A stretch of DNA of 64,000 bases, taken from the NCBI GenBank assembly GCA_020746995.1, contig JAGPXD010000006.1, forward strand, positions 1,426,001 to 1,490,000, in the 5' to 3' direction. Both the position numbers and the translations under genes were made by a program. The notes below the pieces were generated by a model. It was not told the DNA's origin. It did not search any database and saw only the letters and a program-made list of their open reading frames with translations. This stretch comes from Plectosphaerella cucumerina. Lineage: Eukaryota; Ascomycota; Sordariomycetes; Glomerellales; Plectosphaerellaceae. This document shows, one piece after another, positions 1 to 11,069 of the stretch (position 1 is its first letter; each line of letters starts with the position of its first letter).

Positions 1-1
1 G

Positions 2-1654
2 ACAGCTCAAGACACCAAGGGCGTGTACGACGTGCACCACACGCCACCCCAGTTCCTCGACAAGCTCATCGACCTAGGATTCGGGGATGTAGGTGTCGAC
101 GTCGTCAAAACGGGCATGCTGGCCTCAGCGGAGACGATCCGCACCGTCGCGGCAGCGCTTGAGAGACACGCTGGGCCGAAGGTGGTCGTCGACCCGGTCA
201 TGGTGGCCACGTCCGGGGCCACGCTGCTTCCCCGTGAAGCGGTTCGCGAGCTGCTCGGCGGACTGCTTCCTAGGACGACCGTTCTGACACCCAACATTCC
301 TGAGGCGAAGATGTTGCTGGCTGAGGCTGGGAGGGAGGCCGTCGAGGTCCGCGGCGTGGAGGACTTTGAGACTATTGCGAAGCAGGCGAGGGCTCTTGGG
401 CCGGAGTGGGTGCTCGTCAAGGGAGGCCATGCGCCGCTGGACAAGACGTACAAGATCGCGTCCACTGATGAGGACAAGGCTGTCGTCGTTGACGTGCTCT
501 GCGGCCCGGAGGATGTTATCTACAGGATTGAGAGCCCGTTCCAGGAGTCGAAGCATACGCATGGGACGGGGTGCTCGCTGGCTTGTAAGTCGGATCTCAT
601 GTCTTCAAAGCAAGGAGCTGACATGTCACAGCTGCGATTGCGTCAAACCTTGCCAAAGGGCTCGATGTACCCCAAGCTGTCAAGAAGGCGGTCCGTTACA
701 TCGAGGCGGCCATCAGGACGGCACCTGGATTCGGACAGGGCCACGGGCCGTTGAACCACTTCCACTCCAACTACAACCTGCCTTTTGCTCCGTAAGTCAC
801 GGCTTCGCGGCTATTTACTCGAGGCAGAGCTGACACAATCGCAGGGGCCGGTTCATCGAGTACCTCCTGGAGAGGCCCGACGTCAAGGATGTTTGGAAGA
901 CCTTTGTCTACCATCCCTTTGTCATGGCTCTGGGCAACGGAACGCTCCCACTGGAGTCGTTCAAGGGGTACCTGATCCAGGACTACCTCTACCTGGTAGG
1001 ATTGCAGCCTGTCTGCTTGGGACTCGTCTGCTTACTTGCTATCAGGTTCACTTTGCCCGCGCCAACGCCCTGGCATCCTACAAGGCGAAGAACCTCGACG
1101 ATATTGTCGCCGTACGTCCACCTCCTCTCTCAAGTCACACACATCTAACCTCCCCAGGGCGCCACCATCGTCCAGCACATCGCAAGGGAAATGTCCCTCC
1201 ACATCGACTACTGCGCCGGCTTCGGCATCTCCGTCCCCGAGATAGAGGCGACCGAGGAGAAGCAGGCGTGCACGGCATACACGCGTTACGTGCTCGACGT
1301 CGGGCAGAGCGAGGACTGGATCGCGCTGCAGATGGCCCTCGCCCCTTGCCTCCTGGGCTACGGCGCCGTGGCCCAGCAGCTGCATGCCGACGCGGCGAGC
1401 GTGCGCGGCGACGGTAACAGGTACTGGAACTGGATCGAGAACTACGTCGCCGAAGACTATGTCGGGGCTGTCAGGATCGGTTCTGCGTTGCTGGAAAGGC
1501 ACGCAGCGCTGCAGAGCCCGAGCAGCATTGAGCGGTTGGTCAAGATTTTCATCCACGGGACGAAGGTACGTCGAAGACACCGTGTGAAGAGGATGGAGCT
1601 GACTTTTGTGTGTAGATGGAGATTGGCTTCTGGGAAATGTTCCCGCATGAGTGA
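2..1654 (+). CDS. THI20: Hydroxymethylpyrimidine(-phosphate) kinase / thiaminase II (TenA) fusion, 5' truncated by window
   Basis: Bifunctional thiamine-salvage enzyme. The ThiD-type N-terminal part phosphorylates HMP and HMP-P; the TenA-type C-terminal part hydrolyses thiamine breakdown products. The frame is open from base 2 and begins inside the kinase at TAQDTKGV, so the start codon lies upstream of the window. Exons read as 2-584, 632-791, 845-995, 1046-1111, 1158-1565 and 1616-1654 (TGA), all with GT-AG introns of 46-53 nt and continuous phase. Kinase signatures are VVVDPVMVATSG, LTPNIPEA, VLVKGGH and the HGTGCSLA anion-hole motif, which is completed across intron 1. The TenA half shows GRFIEYLLERPDV, HIDYCAGFGI and ALAPCLLGYGAVA, whose Cys matches the catalytic TenA cysteine; the end is FWEMFPHE. 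Domain order is that of yeast Thi20/Thi21. The gene looks intact apart from the window edge. Confidence 0.93.
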
Positions 1655-2437
1655 ATGTTGTCGACGCGGAAAGAAGGCATCTAGAACACTGCTGAAAAGA
1701 CGGAAGAGAACAGGCCGTGCCCGTAGAAGTGGGCGAGGATGTTTCGTGTCACGGGAAGAACGGGAATAGACGGCATTTGCAACCGAGTCGGTCGACGTCG
1801 AACACGCCGTTACACATGTGCCTCAAGTCTCAAGATGAATACATCGGCCAACTGCCGACTGACTTTTCGCACCTTCTCGCCTTCAAGTGAAGAGGCCGCT
1901 TTGTTCCTGCCTGCTTAATCATCCCCGCGAGTCGCTCTATCTTATCGGAATGACGACTGAGGCAGCCACCTTTCCCGAAATGGAGGCGCTAGCACCCCTT
2001 ACGTCCTAGCGTCAGGCAGACCCATCAAATTTTCTGGCGGCGAAAAAGAGCAAAGGGCCCTGGAAAAAAAAAAGTTGCGGCAGGACCGAATCAGTAGCAG
2101 GTAGCAGCACGGCCCGCCCAACACCTGCCCAAACCCATTTTCCCCTTCCAGTGCGGCAACCCATTTCCCAAAACCTCCCCCCATCCAACAACAACACCAT
2201 CCTCCCTCCATCCTCCCCCTCTCTTCATCTCCCACATTCCCTCATCCCGCATCGCGAATCGCCGGTTTTCTTCAAAAGAACCAGCAGACTTTTCGCCTTG
2301 TTCGATCGACGCGCGACTTCTTTTCGTCGTCCTTCCGTGTTTGCAACCCCTTCCAGTGTCGCACATCCTCGACACCGGTTCGCGCAGACTTTGAACACAC
2401 AGATCCTTCACTCCCTCAACACCCACACACGACCATC
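1655..2437. other. Intergenic: THI20 3' end and DBP2 promoter/leader
   Basis: No coding signal is seen. The last ~300 bases (about 2,120-2,437) are C/T-rich on the + strand with short A-rich patches, as is usual for the transcribed leader of highly expressed fungal genes, and lead into the DBP2 start codon. An A9 tract lies near 2,066-2,074. Confidence 0.5.
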
Positions 2438-3531
2438 ATGTCTTACGGCGGTGGTTACGGCGGCGGCGGTGGCGGCTACGGCGGTGGTCGCGGCGGCGGC
2501 GGTGGTTACGGCGGTGGCCGTGATGATCGCAGCGGCGGCTACGGTGGTGGTGGCGGCTACTCCAACGGGTGAGTTCTTCAATCTACTGTGATGGGTTTTC
2601 CGTCGACAGTGGTGTCTGGCGTTTCGCGCGCGGCTTCTTGTCGCGTGTGGAAGTCGTCCGGACACCGCGTCGACGTGGCCCCCCGTCACGCTCTCCCTTT
2701 CTACCCCGATCCTTGGGCTAACAGTTTACAGCGGCAGCAATGGCTACAGCAACGGCGGCGGCTACGGTGGTGGTGGCGGCTACGGCGGCGGCGGTGGTGG
2801 TTACGGCGGTGGTGGCGGCGGTGACCGCATGAGCGCCCTCGGTGCCGGCCTTCACAAGCAGGAGTGGGGTGAGTTGCCTTCCAGATTCATGATATGCTGT
2901 TTGCATTCGCTGACCAAGCCTTCCTTCCTCAGACCTCAGCACCATGCCCAAGTTCGAGAAGTCTTTCTACAAGGAGCACCCCGATGTCGCCCAGCGCAGC
3001 AGCGCCGAGGTTGACTCGTTCCGCGCCAAGCACCACATGGCGGTCACCGGCAACGATGTCCCCAAGCCCGTTGAGACCTTCGACGAGGCCAACTTCCCTC
3101 GCTACGTCATGGACGAGGTCAAGGCCCAGGGCTTCCCTGCCCCCACGGCCATTCAGTCCCAGGGCTGGCCCATGGCTCTGTCCGGTCGCGACGTCGTCGG
3201 TATTGCCGAGACGGGTTCCGGCAAGACCCTGACCTACTGCCTTCCCGCCATCGTCCACATCAACGCTCAGCCCCTCCTCGCCCCCGGCGATGGTCCCATC
3301 GTCCTGGTCCTCGCGCCCACTCGTGAGCTGGCCGTCCAGATTCAGCAGGAGATCACAAAGTTCGGCAAGTCGTCGCGCATCCGCAACACTTGCGTCTACG
3401 GCGGTGTCCCCAAGGGCCCCCAGATCCGCGACCTCTCCAGGGGCGTCGAGGTCTGCATCGCCACTCCCGGCCGTCTCATCGACATGCTGGAGGCCGGCAA
3501 GACTAACCTTCGCCGCGTCACCTACCTTGTT

Positions 3532-3563
<32 letters not shown>

Positions 3564-4927
3564 TTTCGAGCCCCAGATTCGCAAGATCATCGGCCAGATT
3601 CGCCCTGATCGTCAGACTCTCATGTGGTCCGCCACCTGGCCCAAGGAGGTCCGCGCCATGGCCGGTGACTTCCTCACCGACTTCATCCAGGTCAACATCG
3701 GCTCCCTCGAGCTGGCCGCCAACCACCGCATCACCCAGATCGTCGAGGTTGTCTCCGAGAGCGAGAAGCGCGACCGCATGATCAAGCACCTCGAGAAGGT
3801 CATGGAGAACAAGGAGAACAAGATTCTCATCTTCGTCGGCACCAAACGCGTCGCTGACGAGATCACCCGCTTCCTCCGCCAGGACGGCTGGCCCGCGCTC
3901 TCCATCCACGGCGACAAGCAGCAGAACGAGCGTGACTGGGTCCTCGACCAGTTCAAGGGCGGCAAGAGCCCCATCATGGTCGCCACCGACGTCGCGTCGC
4001 GTGGTATCGGTGAGTATCACTCCTCCCCCCTCCCCCTCCCCGAATGGCAACTTCCAGCAGCCACTGCTGCGCTTTACTCTCTTGTCTTTAGGGGCTTTCT
4101 CATGATTGCGCAATCTTGCCTCATATCCTCGTGCCTTCCTCGGATCCCAGTCGTGCGGAGTCTTTTGGCCCCGGGCGTAGCTCTTGACCTGCTATGCTCG
4201 CCTTTGCTCCCGTGTCCCTCGATGCCTCTTCCATGGTACAAGCGGGGACGTGGAGTTTCTTGATCTGATCAAGTCGTGGCCCCAAGACCCTTCTCTCGAT
4301 TCCGAGGATCCTGGTGCACTGAACCTTCTCTTCAGGGATGGCATTTGGACGCAATACGGAAGAGCCCTCTCTGCCCACCGAGTCAAAGAACGCGCGCGCG
4401 GCCCGACACCTGCTCGGCCGCCGTCGCTGGTTCCATGCTGGAACGTTGCTATTACCCATCGTGACCCGCATGCTAACCTGTTGATCCCAAAGATGTCCGC
4501 AACATCACTCACGTCCTCAACTACGACTACCCCAACAACTCGGAGGACTACATTCACCGCATCGGTCGTACCGGTCGTGCTGGTGCCAACGGCACTGCCA
4601 TCACCCTCTTCACCTCTGACAGTGAGTATCCAACTGCCGCACACGTACAATAACCTTGCTAACCTCTCCCCTCTAGACTCCAAGCAGGCCCGTGATCTCG
4701 TCAACGTCCTGAAGGAGGCTCACCAGGAGATCGACCCCCGTCTCGCCGAGATGGGCCGCTTCGGCGGTGGTGGCGGTGGCGGTCGCTACGGCTACCGTGG
4801 CGGCCGTGGTGGTGGTCGTGGTATGTTATCTCACTCCTCTCCCCTTTCCATCGGTGCTCGTCGCTAACCCCTCCCAGGCGGTAACAATGCCAACAACCAA
4901 TCCCTCGGCGGCAGGCGCCGCTGGTAA
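2438..4927 (+). CDS. DBP2: ATP-dependent DEAD-box RNA helicase Dbp2/p68 family
   Basis: RNA helicase with roles in rRNA processing, mRNP remodelling and nonsense-mediated decay in the yeast family. Exons read as 2438-2568, 2732-2868, 2933-4009, 4493-4621, 4677-4820 and 4878-4927 (TAA), giving 555 aa, the usual family length. Residues 1-85 are a Gly/Tyr-rich GGY/RGG tail. The helicase core carries AETGSGKT (motif I, 181-188), PTRELA (Ia), TPGR (Ib), DEAD (291-294), SAT (III), ATDVASRGID (V) and HRIGRTGR (VI, 470-477). The C-terminus is a second RGG tail ending in RRRW. Two introns lie in the glycine-rich N-terminal part. The fourth intron is 483 nt, several-fold longer than any other here, and splits the Asp codon of motif V (codon 449). 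Retaining it would add 84 codons and remove motif VI. The leader start ATG has a good context (ACCATCATG). Confidence 0.97.
4010..4492 (+). other. Long intron 4 of DBP2 within helicase motif V
   Basis: The intron has a canonical GTGAGT donor, a TGCTAAC branch site near 4,471 and a CAAAG acceptor. It is 483 nt while the gene's other introns are 55-163 nt. It interrupts ASRG-I-D in phase 1. From memory, yeast DBP2 has its single, unusually long intron at essentially this place, and that intron mediates autoregulation; S. pombe shares it. An internal CTTTAG near 4,090 could act as an alternative acceptor. Confidence 0.85.
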
Positions 4928-6012
4928 ATGTCCGTCCTTCGCCCTCGGATCACGGATCATCTCGACGATCAGCATCATGTCGTTTTCTTCCCGTTGTGCA
5001 CAAAATCGGCGTTCTCGTTAGATAGGGGGTCTAGACATGCAGGTATTCCGTCGGCACGGTTTGTGCCGCTCTCTTTTTTTGCGCGTCTGGAACATGGTTT
5101 ACCCCCAACCAGACTGGCCATTGCTTTTTCATATGTCATGACACAGAACCAGAGGTCACGCTCCCGAGCACAGCATGTGTGTGAGGGAGGAGCGTGGGCA
5201 GCCCCGGTGCGGGCTTGAGACGAGTACTCGGTAGAACTGGGCCGCCGCAGCAGGCGGACAGTTCGGTAGCAAAGTCGAGTTCGAGGATGTCAGATTATCC
5301 TCTGGCTAATAGCAAAAGATTAAGAAATGATGTCCCGTGTACGGTGTGTGATGTCGAGGTGGTCATGATGTCTGTCTGCGCCAGCATGTTGTGCTCCGCG
5401 ATGTCTTTTGTCTTATGTGAGGTCGACCGGTGTCCATGTCGTGATGTGCTGTTGCAGCGTTTCGGTCACGCTCCGTTGTGAATCATCGACGGCAAGGCTG
5501 ACACGCCAACATTCGCTATCTTCGTGTCCTACACTTGCAGTCTCCATCATCGTAGATTCCTCTACTCTCGTGCCATCTGCTAACACACAGTGATGTCTCT
5601 TGGCAAGTCACGTGCCAGCTGCGTGAGGCCGTGGAGAGTCAGATGAATGTTGACGACGACAGATGGTGGGAGGCAGAGCGACAACGCGTGGGAGAGACCT
5701 GGCTTCAACCATGATTTCAACACGTATGAGCTCAAGAGGCCTGTATAGCTGGATGTCCAACGTTAGAATATCAAGCTAGGAAACAAGTTTGTTTGGAAAG
5801 TATCGATTCATGTTATTTGTCTCCAACTCCCTATATGTTCGCCATTTCCAAACATATGACCTCGAAACCGCAACTAATGCTGCCGAGAGTACTTCTAGAA
5901 TTACATCAACCCAGTTTAGAACCGGACCTGCATCGCTCTCCACTGGCACCCGGCACATCGATTTGTGCCTTGCATAACAATGGTTTTATGCTTCTTTAAG
6001 GCATCAGGTCAA
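4928..6012. other. Gene-free stretch downstream of DBP2
   Basis: This is the DBP2 3' UTR and beyond. It is T-richer and less G+C-rich than the following block, especially 5,750-6,000. The open frames seen are under 100 codons, without codon bias or recognisable motifs. No tRNA, terminator structure or transposon end was recognised. Confidence 0.5.
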
Positions 6013-6097
6013 CCGACGCAGCAGAGCAGCCAACGCAGCAGAGCAGCCAACGCAGCAGAGCAGCCAACGCAGCAGCTCGACCAACGCAGCAGCTCAG
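6013..6097 (+). repeat. 17-bp tandem repeat, five units
   Basis: Five head-to-tail 17-bp units of the form CCAACGCAGCAGAGCAG cover this stretch exactly. Units start at 6013, 6030, 6047, 6064 and 6081. The first differs at one base (CCGACG start), and the last two share a CTCGA/CTCAG ending. No protein frame is associated with it. Confidence 0.95.
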
Positions 6098-7491
6098 TCG
6101 ACGCTTCTAGTACGCCGTTGGATGTGTTTCAGAACAGCTGAGGCAATGTTATGGGCCAGTATCGTCACCGCAACTTCAATCCATCGGGTACATAGACATT
6201 CGCCTTCAACGTTTTGATGACAACTAGTCCTCAGACCACATGCTCCATCTACTCTCAACGACTCAAAACTGGGACCATCATCGTCTTGACGTGTCTTGAA
6301 TTCGTACCTCTTCTTCATGAATTGGGTAGCACGCATGATAGACTTCCATGGCAGCCAAAAAACTCACTCTGGCTTCTCAACCCACGACATCACATCGACA
6401 TCAGCCACACAAACTACCCGTCTGATCGAGTTCAAAGCATTCTATACCTCCTAGGGTCTAGTCTTTACCTCCATTGCTCTCCATATCTAGTTCTTGCATC
6501 CTGATATCACTTCTCACATCCCAAAGCGCCTCTCTTCTGTACTAAATCACCACCTGACAAGACGCCAACGCACTCCTCACGCCACAGGTCGATCACCACG
6601 CCATCCCCCCAGCCTCCCTGCGCGGACATGATCCCGCGGGCGAGGTAAGCTACCCGATAGTCCGCCGCCGGGTTACGTTGCATGGCGCGCCCTCGCCCTG
6701 CTAAAAAGGGCGCCCTTTCCTCGCCCCGAAGCCCACCCCTGACAGGCGACGATGCCACGACCGACGCGGCGCGGGCTGAGGCCGGCGGCACTCGACTTTA
6801 GCGGGAGTGGGGGGTAGGTTATCACGGCGACATGTCTGGGAGACGTGTAGATATGCCGCGGCATGCTGCCGTGAGCATGACGAATATGTCCAGGGAGATG
6901 AACAGCGGCGGATGATGTTAGATCAGCACATGGGCCTCGACTCGCCGGAGACGTTCTCTGTCTTGGACGCGCCAGGGGGCTAGGGGGTTACGATGCTGCA
7001 AGGAGAAGGAACTTGGCGGACTCTTCACGTCATCAAACCCGTGATGAGAGGGCGGAGGGCATCCCGCACTGAGGAGTGCCTCGAAGCGAGATCTTCATCA
7101 CCGTTGGAACGGAGGCCATTAGACTTTGATCAAGGGGGCGTGTCCCCCCAGGGTTGAGAGGGAGTAATCTCCGAGCCTCCCACGAGGCCGGTCATCCAGA
7201 AAGCTTCGCTTCCCAGCAGCGGGTCACGAAACAACGTCCAGCAAGAAACACAACTGCCGTCCTCTCGGCATCGGTGATGGCTTCACCCTCACTCCCACCC
7301 CCTCGAGACACGCCAACGCACCACGCGTGGAAAATCGTACGTGGTCCCTCACACATCCCGGGCATCAACAGCAGGGGGAAGGGCAAGCTCAGCATGTGCA
7401 TCAACCTCCTCTGCTTCCTCGTCGCCTGCGCCCTGCGGGCGCGCGCGGAACCCTCCGCTAAGAGCAAGACATCGCCAGACGAAAGATGCAT

Positions 7492-7521
7492 TGCCATGCC
7501 ATGCCATGCCATGCCATGCCA
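7492..7521 (+). repeat. (TGCCA)6 microsatellite
   Basis: Six perfect TGCCA units. No gene overlaps them. Confidence 0.95.
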
Positions 7522-7948
7522 TTGCCCCCCCGGTGGCTCGCGGAAGACCGGGGACATGAATCGCGCACTGCATCCAGTACCGAACCGAGATCACCACACC
7601 GGGCTCAGGTTCAAATGCCCTCCTCCAGGGCCAAAAGCGCAGCGCAGATCGCGTCACACCATGCGAAGCAGAACTTCTGCTCCGCGTCCTCCCGGAGCCC
7701 ATCCGTCTGCGCGCGCCTTTGTGTGTGTGTGCGTGTCCAGGTTTTTTGCTCGTCCAACACGGCACGCCCCCTCCCTCGCCCGTTGCCCGCACGCAATCTC
7801 CCTCAGCGGAAAGGGGGTGTGTGCTCTTCCCACGAGGCAAAAGACAAAATGGCCATCGGATATGGGGGTGCCACACGTCGATCCGGCGCCGCGAGCATCG
7901 GACAGCAAAGCATTCGGACGGAGGGGGCTGTGTGCGGCGTGCTGCCTC

Positions 7949-7949
<1 letters not shown>

Positions 7950-7981
<32 letters not shown>
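7950..7981 (+). repeat. Homopolymer run of 32 C
   Basis: An uninterrupted C tract, flanked by GCTGCCTCT and GCCTCTCTC. On the other strand it is G32, able in principle to form a G-quadruplex (i-motif on the C strand). The true length in the genome may differ, because such runs are error-prone in sequencing. Confidence 0.9.
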
Positions 7982-7982
<1 letters not shown>

Positions 7983-9331
7983 CCTCTCTCACTTGAGAAG
8001 ACAGAGGCGAGGAAAAGCCCTCGCGCCGCCGATCTCGAACATCCAGGCCAGGGCCCCCAAAACCTTGCGGACCCCCGTGAAGACAAACACGCGCAGGTGA
8101 TGGATGGATAGGCTCCCCAGGGGACCGGACGTGGGCAGCTCGACCGCCGAGGGGGGACCTTCCGGGTCATCCGATCTAGCGGTGCATGGCTAATTTTACC
8201 CCATCTTCATCGCCGCCGCTCTTCGCTTTCGCGCGTCGTCCTGTCCTCGGGCAAGTCGTCACCCCTCTCATGAGATTCCGTTCCCGGGAGCATGGGCATT
8301 TGGGACGAAAACGGGGCGCTGCACCGAGGACGACGCAGAGGGCAGAGAAAGGCAAGTCCCATAGCCGAGAGAAGACGAGCGAACCTTGACGAAGAGAGAG
8401 CTCGGCGATGCAAGCTTCCTCAACTGCCGGACATCCGCCACGTCCGAATCTTTCTCCTCGGGCGCCCTTGCACCGCGGTCAGTCGTCGTTGAAGAAACGC
8501 GCTTCCACATCCCCGCGGCAGTCTGTTGCTCACTCAAGCCACCTTCAGCGCAGGCCACCGAGCGGCGGCAACTCGCACGCCCTCGCGTCCCGCGAACAGA
8601 CTCGCTCGTCCTCACGCTCCTAGCTCAGCCCTCCTCGCCACCGGCGCCCCGTCCGCCGGCCGGGGAGGGCAAGCTCTGGTCTCCATCGCAGCAGTGCGCA
8701 AGGGCCCGCCTCCTCATCCTCTCGGTGGCTTCGCAGTCCGTCCGCGGGAAGGGGGGCCTAGGGGGGCCGTCGTCCGAAAAACAAAGAGAGGCCACCGTGA
8801 GAGGTCGTCGTCGAGGGGGGAGGGGAAAGCAGGAAATAGGGGCAACCCACCGAGGACGGAGAATTTCCTCACAGGCCTGCTCCTTGTCATCCGAGGATCG
8901 ATCCTGCGCCGGGACTTGGCCGTGCGTGAAGTGCCGGAGCTGATCGTGAGCGAGCAAAAGCGCGACGACGTTGCGCCGAGCAACTCTTTTTTCCACATCT
9001 CGCGCGTATTCCCCCGGAGAGAAGCCGGCACGCGACTCCTCAGATGGGTCGTCGTCGCCGGTCGGTCACCGAGAGAGAGAGGCACTCTTGCTTGGCACAC
9101 AGCATTTGCTGGAGACCAGGGGTGGCCCCGGGTGGCCGCCTGAGAAGCGCAGAGAACCCCTTCCTTGTCTTCGCTTGCCATTGGGTTTGGGGCGCCCCCT
9201 CCATTGAGGGCATTGTCCTGGGCCTCCACGAAACATGCAGAGAGTGATCGGCGGCCCAGGGCATGGATCAGGCCTCGAGGCGTTTGATGAAGGGCGGCCC
9301 TTTGCCCGCGAGGGCGCACGTCCGGACGACA

Positions 9332-9404
9332 ATCCATCCATCCATCCATCCACCCAGCTGTGCTTTCCCTTGCTCGTGTCGTTGTCGTTGTCGTTGTCGT
9401 CCAT
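9332..9404 (+). repeat. Adjacent (ATCC)5 and (GTCGTT)n microsatellites
   Basis: Five ATCC units at 9332-9351 are followed after ~25 bases by about four GTCGTT hexamer units (9378-9400) and CCATCT units. This is simple-sequence DNA in the gene-free block. Confidence 0.85.
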
Positions 9405-11040
9405 CTCCATCCATGACGTGCCGTCCCATGGGCCGTGTCGTCGATTCTCGCGCGCCGTCGTCTAGCACGAAGCCGGTTGCCGTACCTGATCCAGGAACCG
9501 CGGGCGCCGAGAGACACGACGACGACGCCGTCGCCGCGACCCCTGGCGGCCGGCCCCTTGCAAGAGGCAGGACGTGACCCAGGTCCCGCGTTAGAGGCGG
9601 CCGGCCGGCGGTTGACAGGGCGCCGGGGCGAAGCTGGGCCGCTGCTTGACATGGCATCGTCGCCGCGCCCGCCGCGGGTGCTATTCCAGGGCCAGCGGGC
9701 AGCGAAGCCCGCCACGCGTGTCCCCTCCCCTCTTCCCTCCCCCGGGCTGTCGCGCCAGCGATCCCCCGTGTCCGCTGTGGACCGCAAACAGCGCCCGGAC
9801 CTGGCGAGGAGGGGGGGCAAAGGGAGGGGGAGAGAGGGACGAGTGTGGTGGTGGATTTTGGGGGGGCGGGCGCCGCCCAGCGCGGCCGGCGACGGCGTGC
9901 GGCGACTCGAGCGGGCGAGCGTGCGAGCGACCGGCCGGGAGAGACAACCCAGGATGTGCTTGCTTTTCCCGCTCGCGGATCCCTCATACCTCCCCCGGAG
10001 ACGCTCAGCTTGAACGCCACAAATGCTCCCATCCTGATGCTGTCTTGTCTCTTGTCGAGGCTAAAGCCGCCCCGGCCTTTCGCCAATGCACATCATCGTC
10101 CTTCCCACCGTCGATCGAGCCCTCCCATCGGGATGTGGGCAACCTCGAGGATCAAGCAGAAAGAGGAAAACCTTTCCGCCCAGGCCAAGGCAGCGCGTCA
10201 TCTCATGACGAAGGAGGGAAATCGACAAAGCTTCGGCCTCCCCCGGTGGATCGACACCCACCCAGAGCGACGACCATCCACGCCCCCCGAAAATACTCGG
10301 GCTGGAGTCCGGCGGCGACGCTTTACCGCCTTCGGGGGATGCCTGGCCTGGGAAGTGGGGGCAGGGGTCTGAAGATCGAGGCCGGCCCAGGGTTTGTTTG
10401 CCGCACGCCCTCTCTGTTCAAAGGAGGGGGAGGGTGTCTGTGGTGTGTGTGGGTGGGCGCATGCTGGCGGCTGGCCTTGGGCTGCAGACGACGGCCTTTC
10501 CGTCGGTAGGAACACGCCCCTCGGCCCGACAGACCACGCAAGCCCGAGAGTCCTTCTCAGTTCTGACTGAGCACTGAGACTTGCAGGCCAAGCAAGGGCA
10601 AGGGGAAAAGGTGGGTGTGTGGGTGCGTGCTCGTCGTCGTGAGAGAGCCTCCTCCATTGGCGCCATCAACCGCATGTCATCGGGGATTTGTCGTCACAAG
10701 CATCGACAAGGACTCTTCTCCTCGTATGTCCGATATATCGTTGGGTGACGTCTTGAAGACGCTTGGTCTTCTGGCCGGCCGCCCCATCCCAAATCTGCCA
10801 TCCCGTACGACCGTCGCAGTCGGGCCCGAGGCGAGACATGGCGCCCATGCCAAAAAGACACACCGTCGACACCTGGTCGCCTGTCAGGCGGCCGCCCGGC
10901 CCTCTGGCCCCAGAGTTCCAGCAAAAGCATCGACGACTCACGCTGGAACGTTCATCCGGGGTTTCTAGCTCAGGGCAAGCAGCCAGCCCGGGCCACCGGT
11001 CCAAGACAAGCCCTCCCGCGCTGGGAGCGTGCACTTGTGG

Positions 11041-11069
11041 TGTGTATGTGTGTGTGTGTGTGTGTGTGT
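11041..11069 (+). repeat. (TG)n dinucleotide repeat
   Basis: A TG run interrupted once by TA, followed by a short T tract. Confidence 0.9.

Noticed and set aside
2929..4113. 394-codon open frame antisense to DBP2
   Set aside because: It mirrors the helicase exon; the translation is Asp/Leu/Val-rich from reverse-complemented codons, with no family motif.
8714..9820. 368-codon minus-strand open frame in the gene-free block
   Set aside because: Arg/Pro/Gly low-complexity translation, overlaps equally long frames on the other strand, no domain or codon bias; explained by few stop triplets in G+C-rich DNA.
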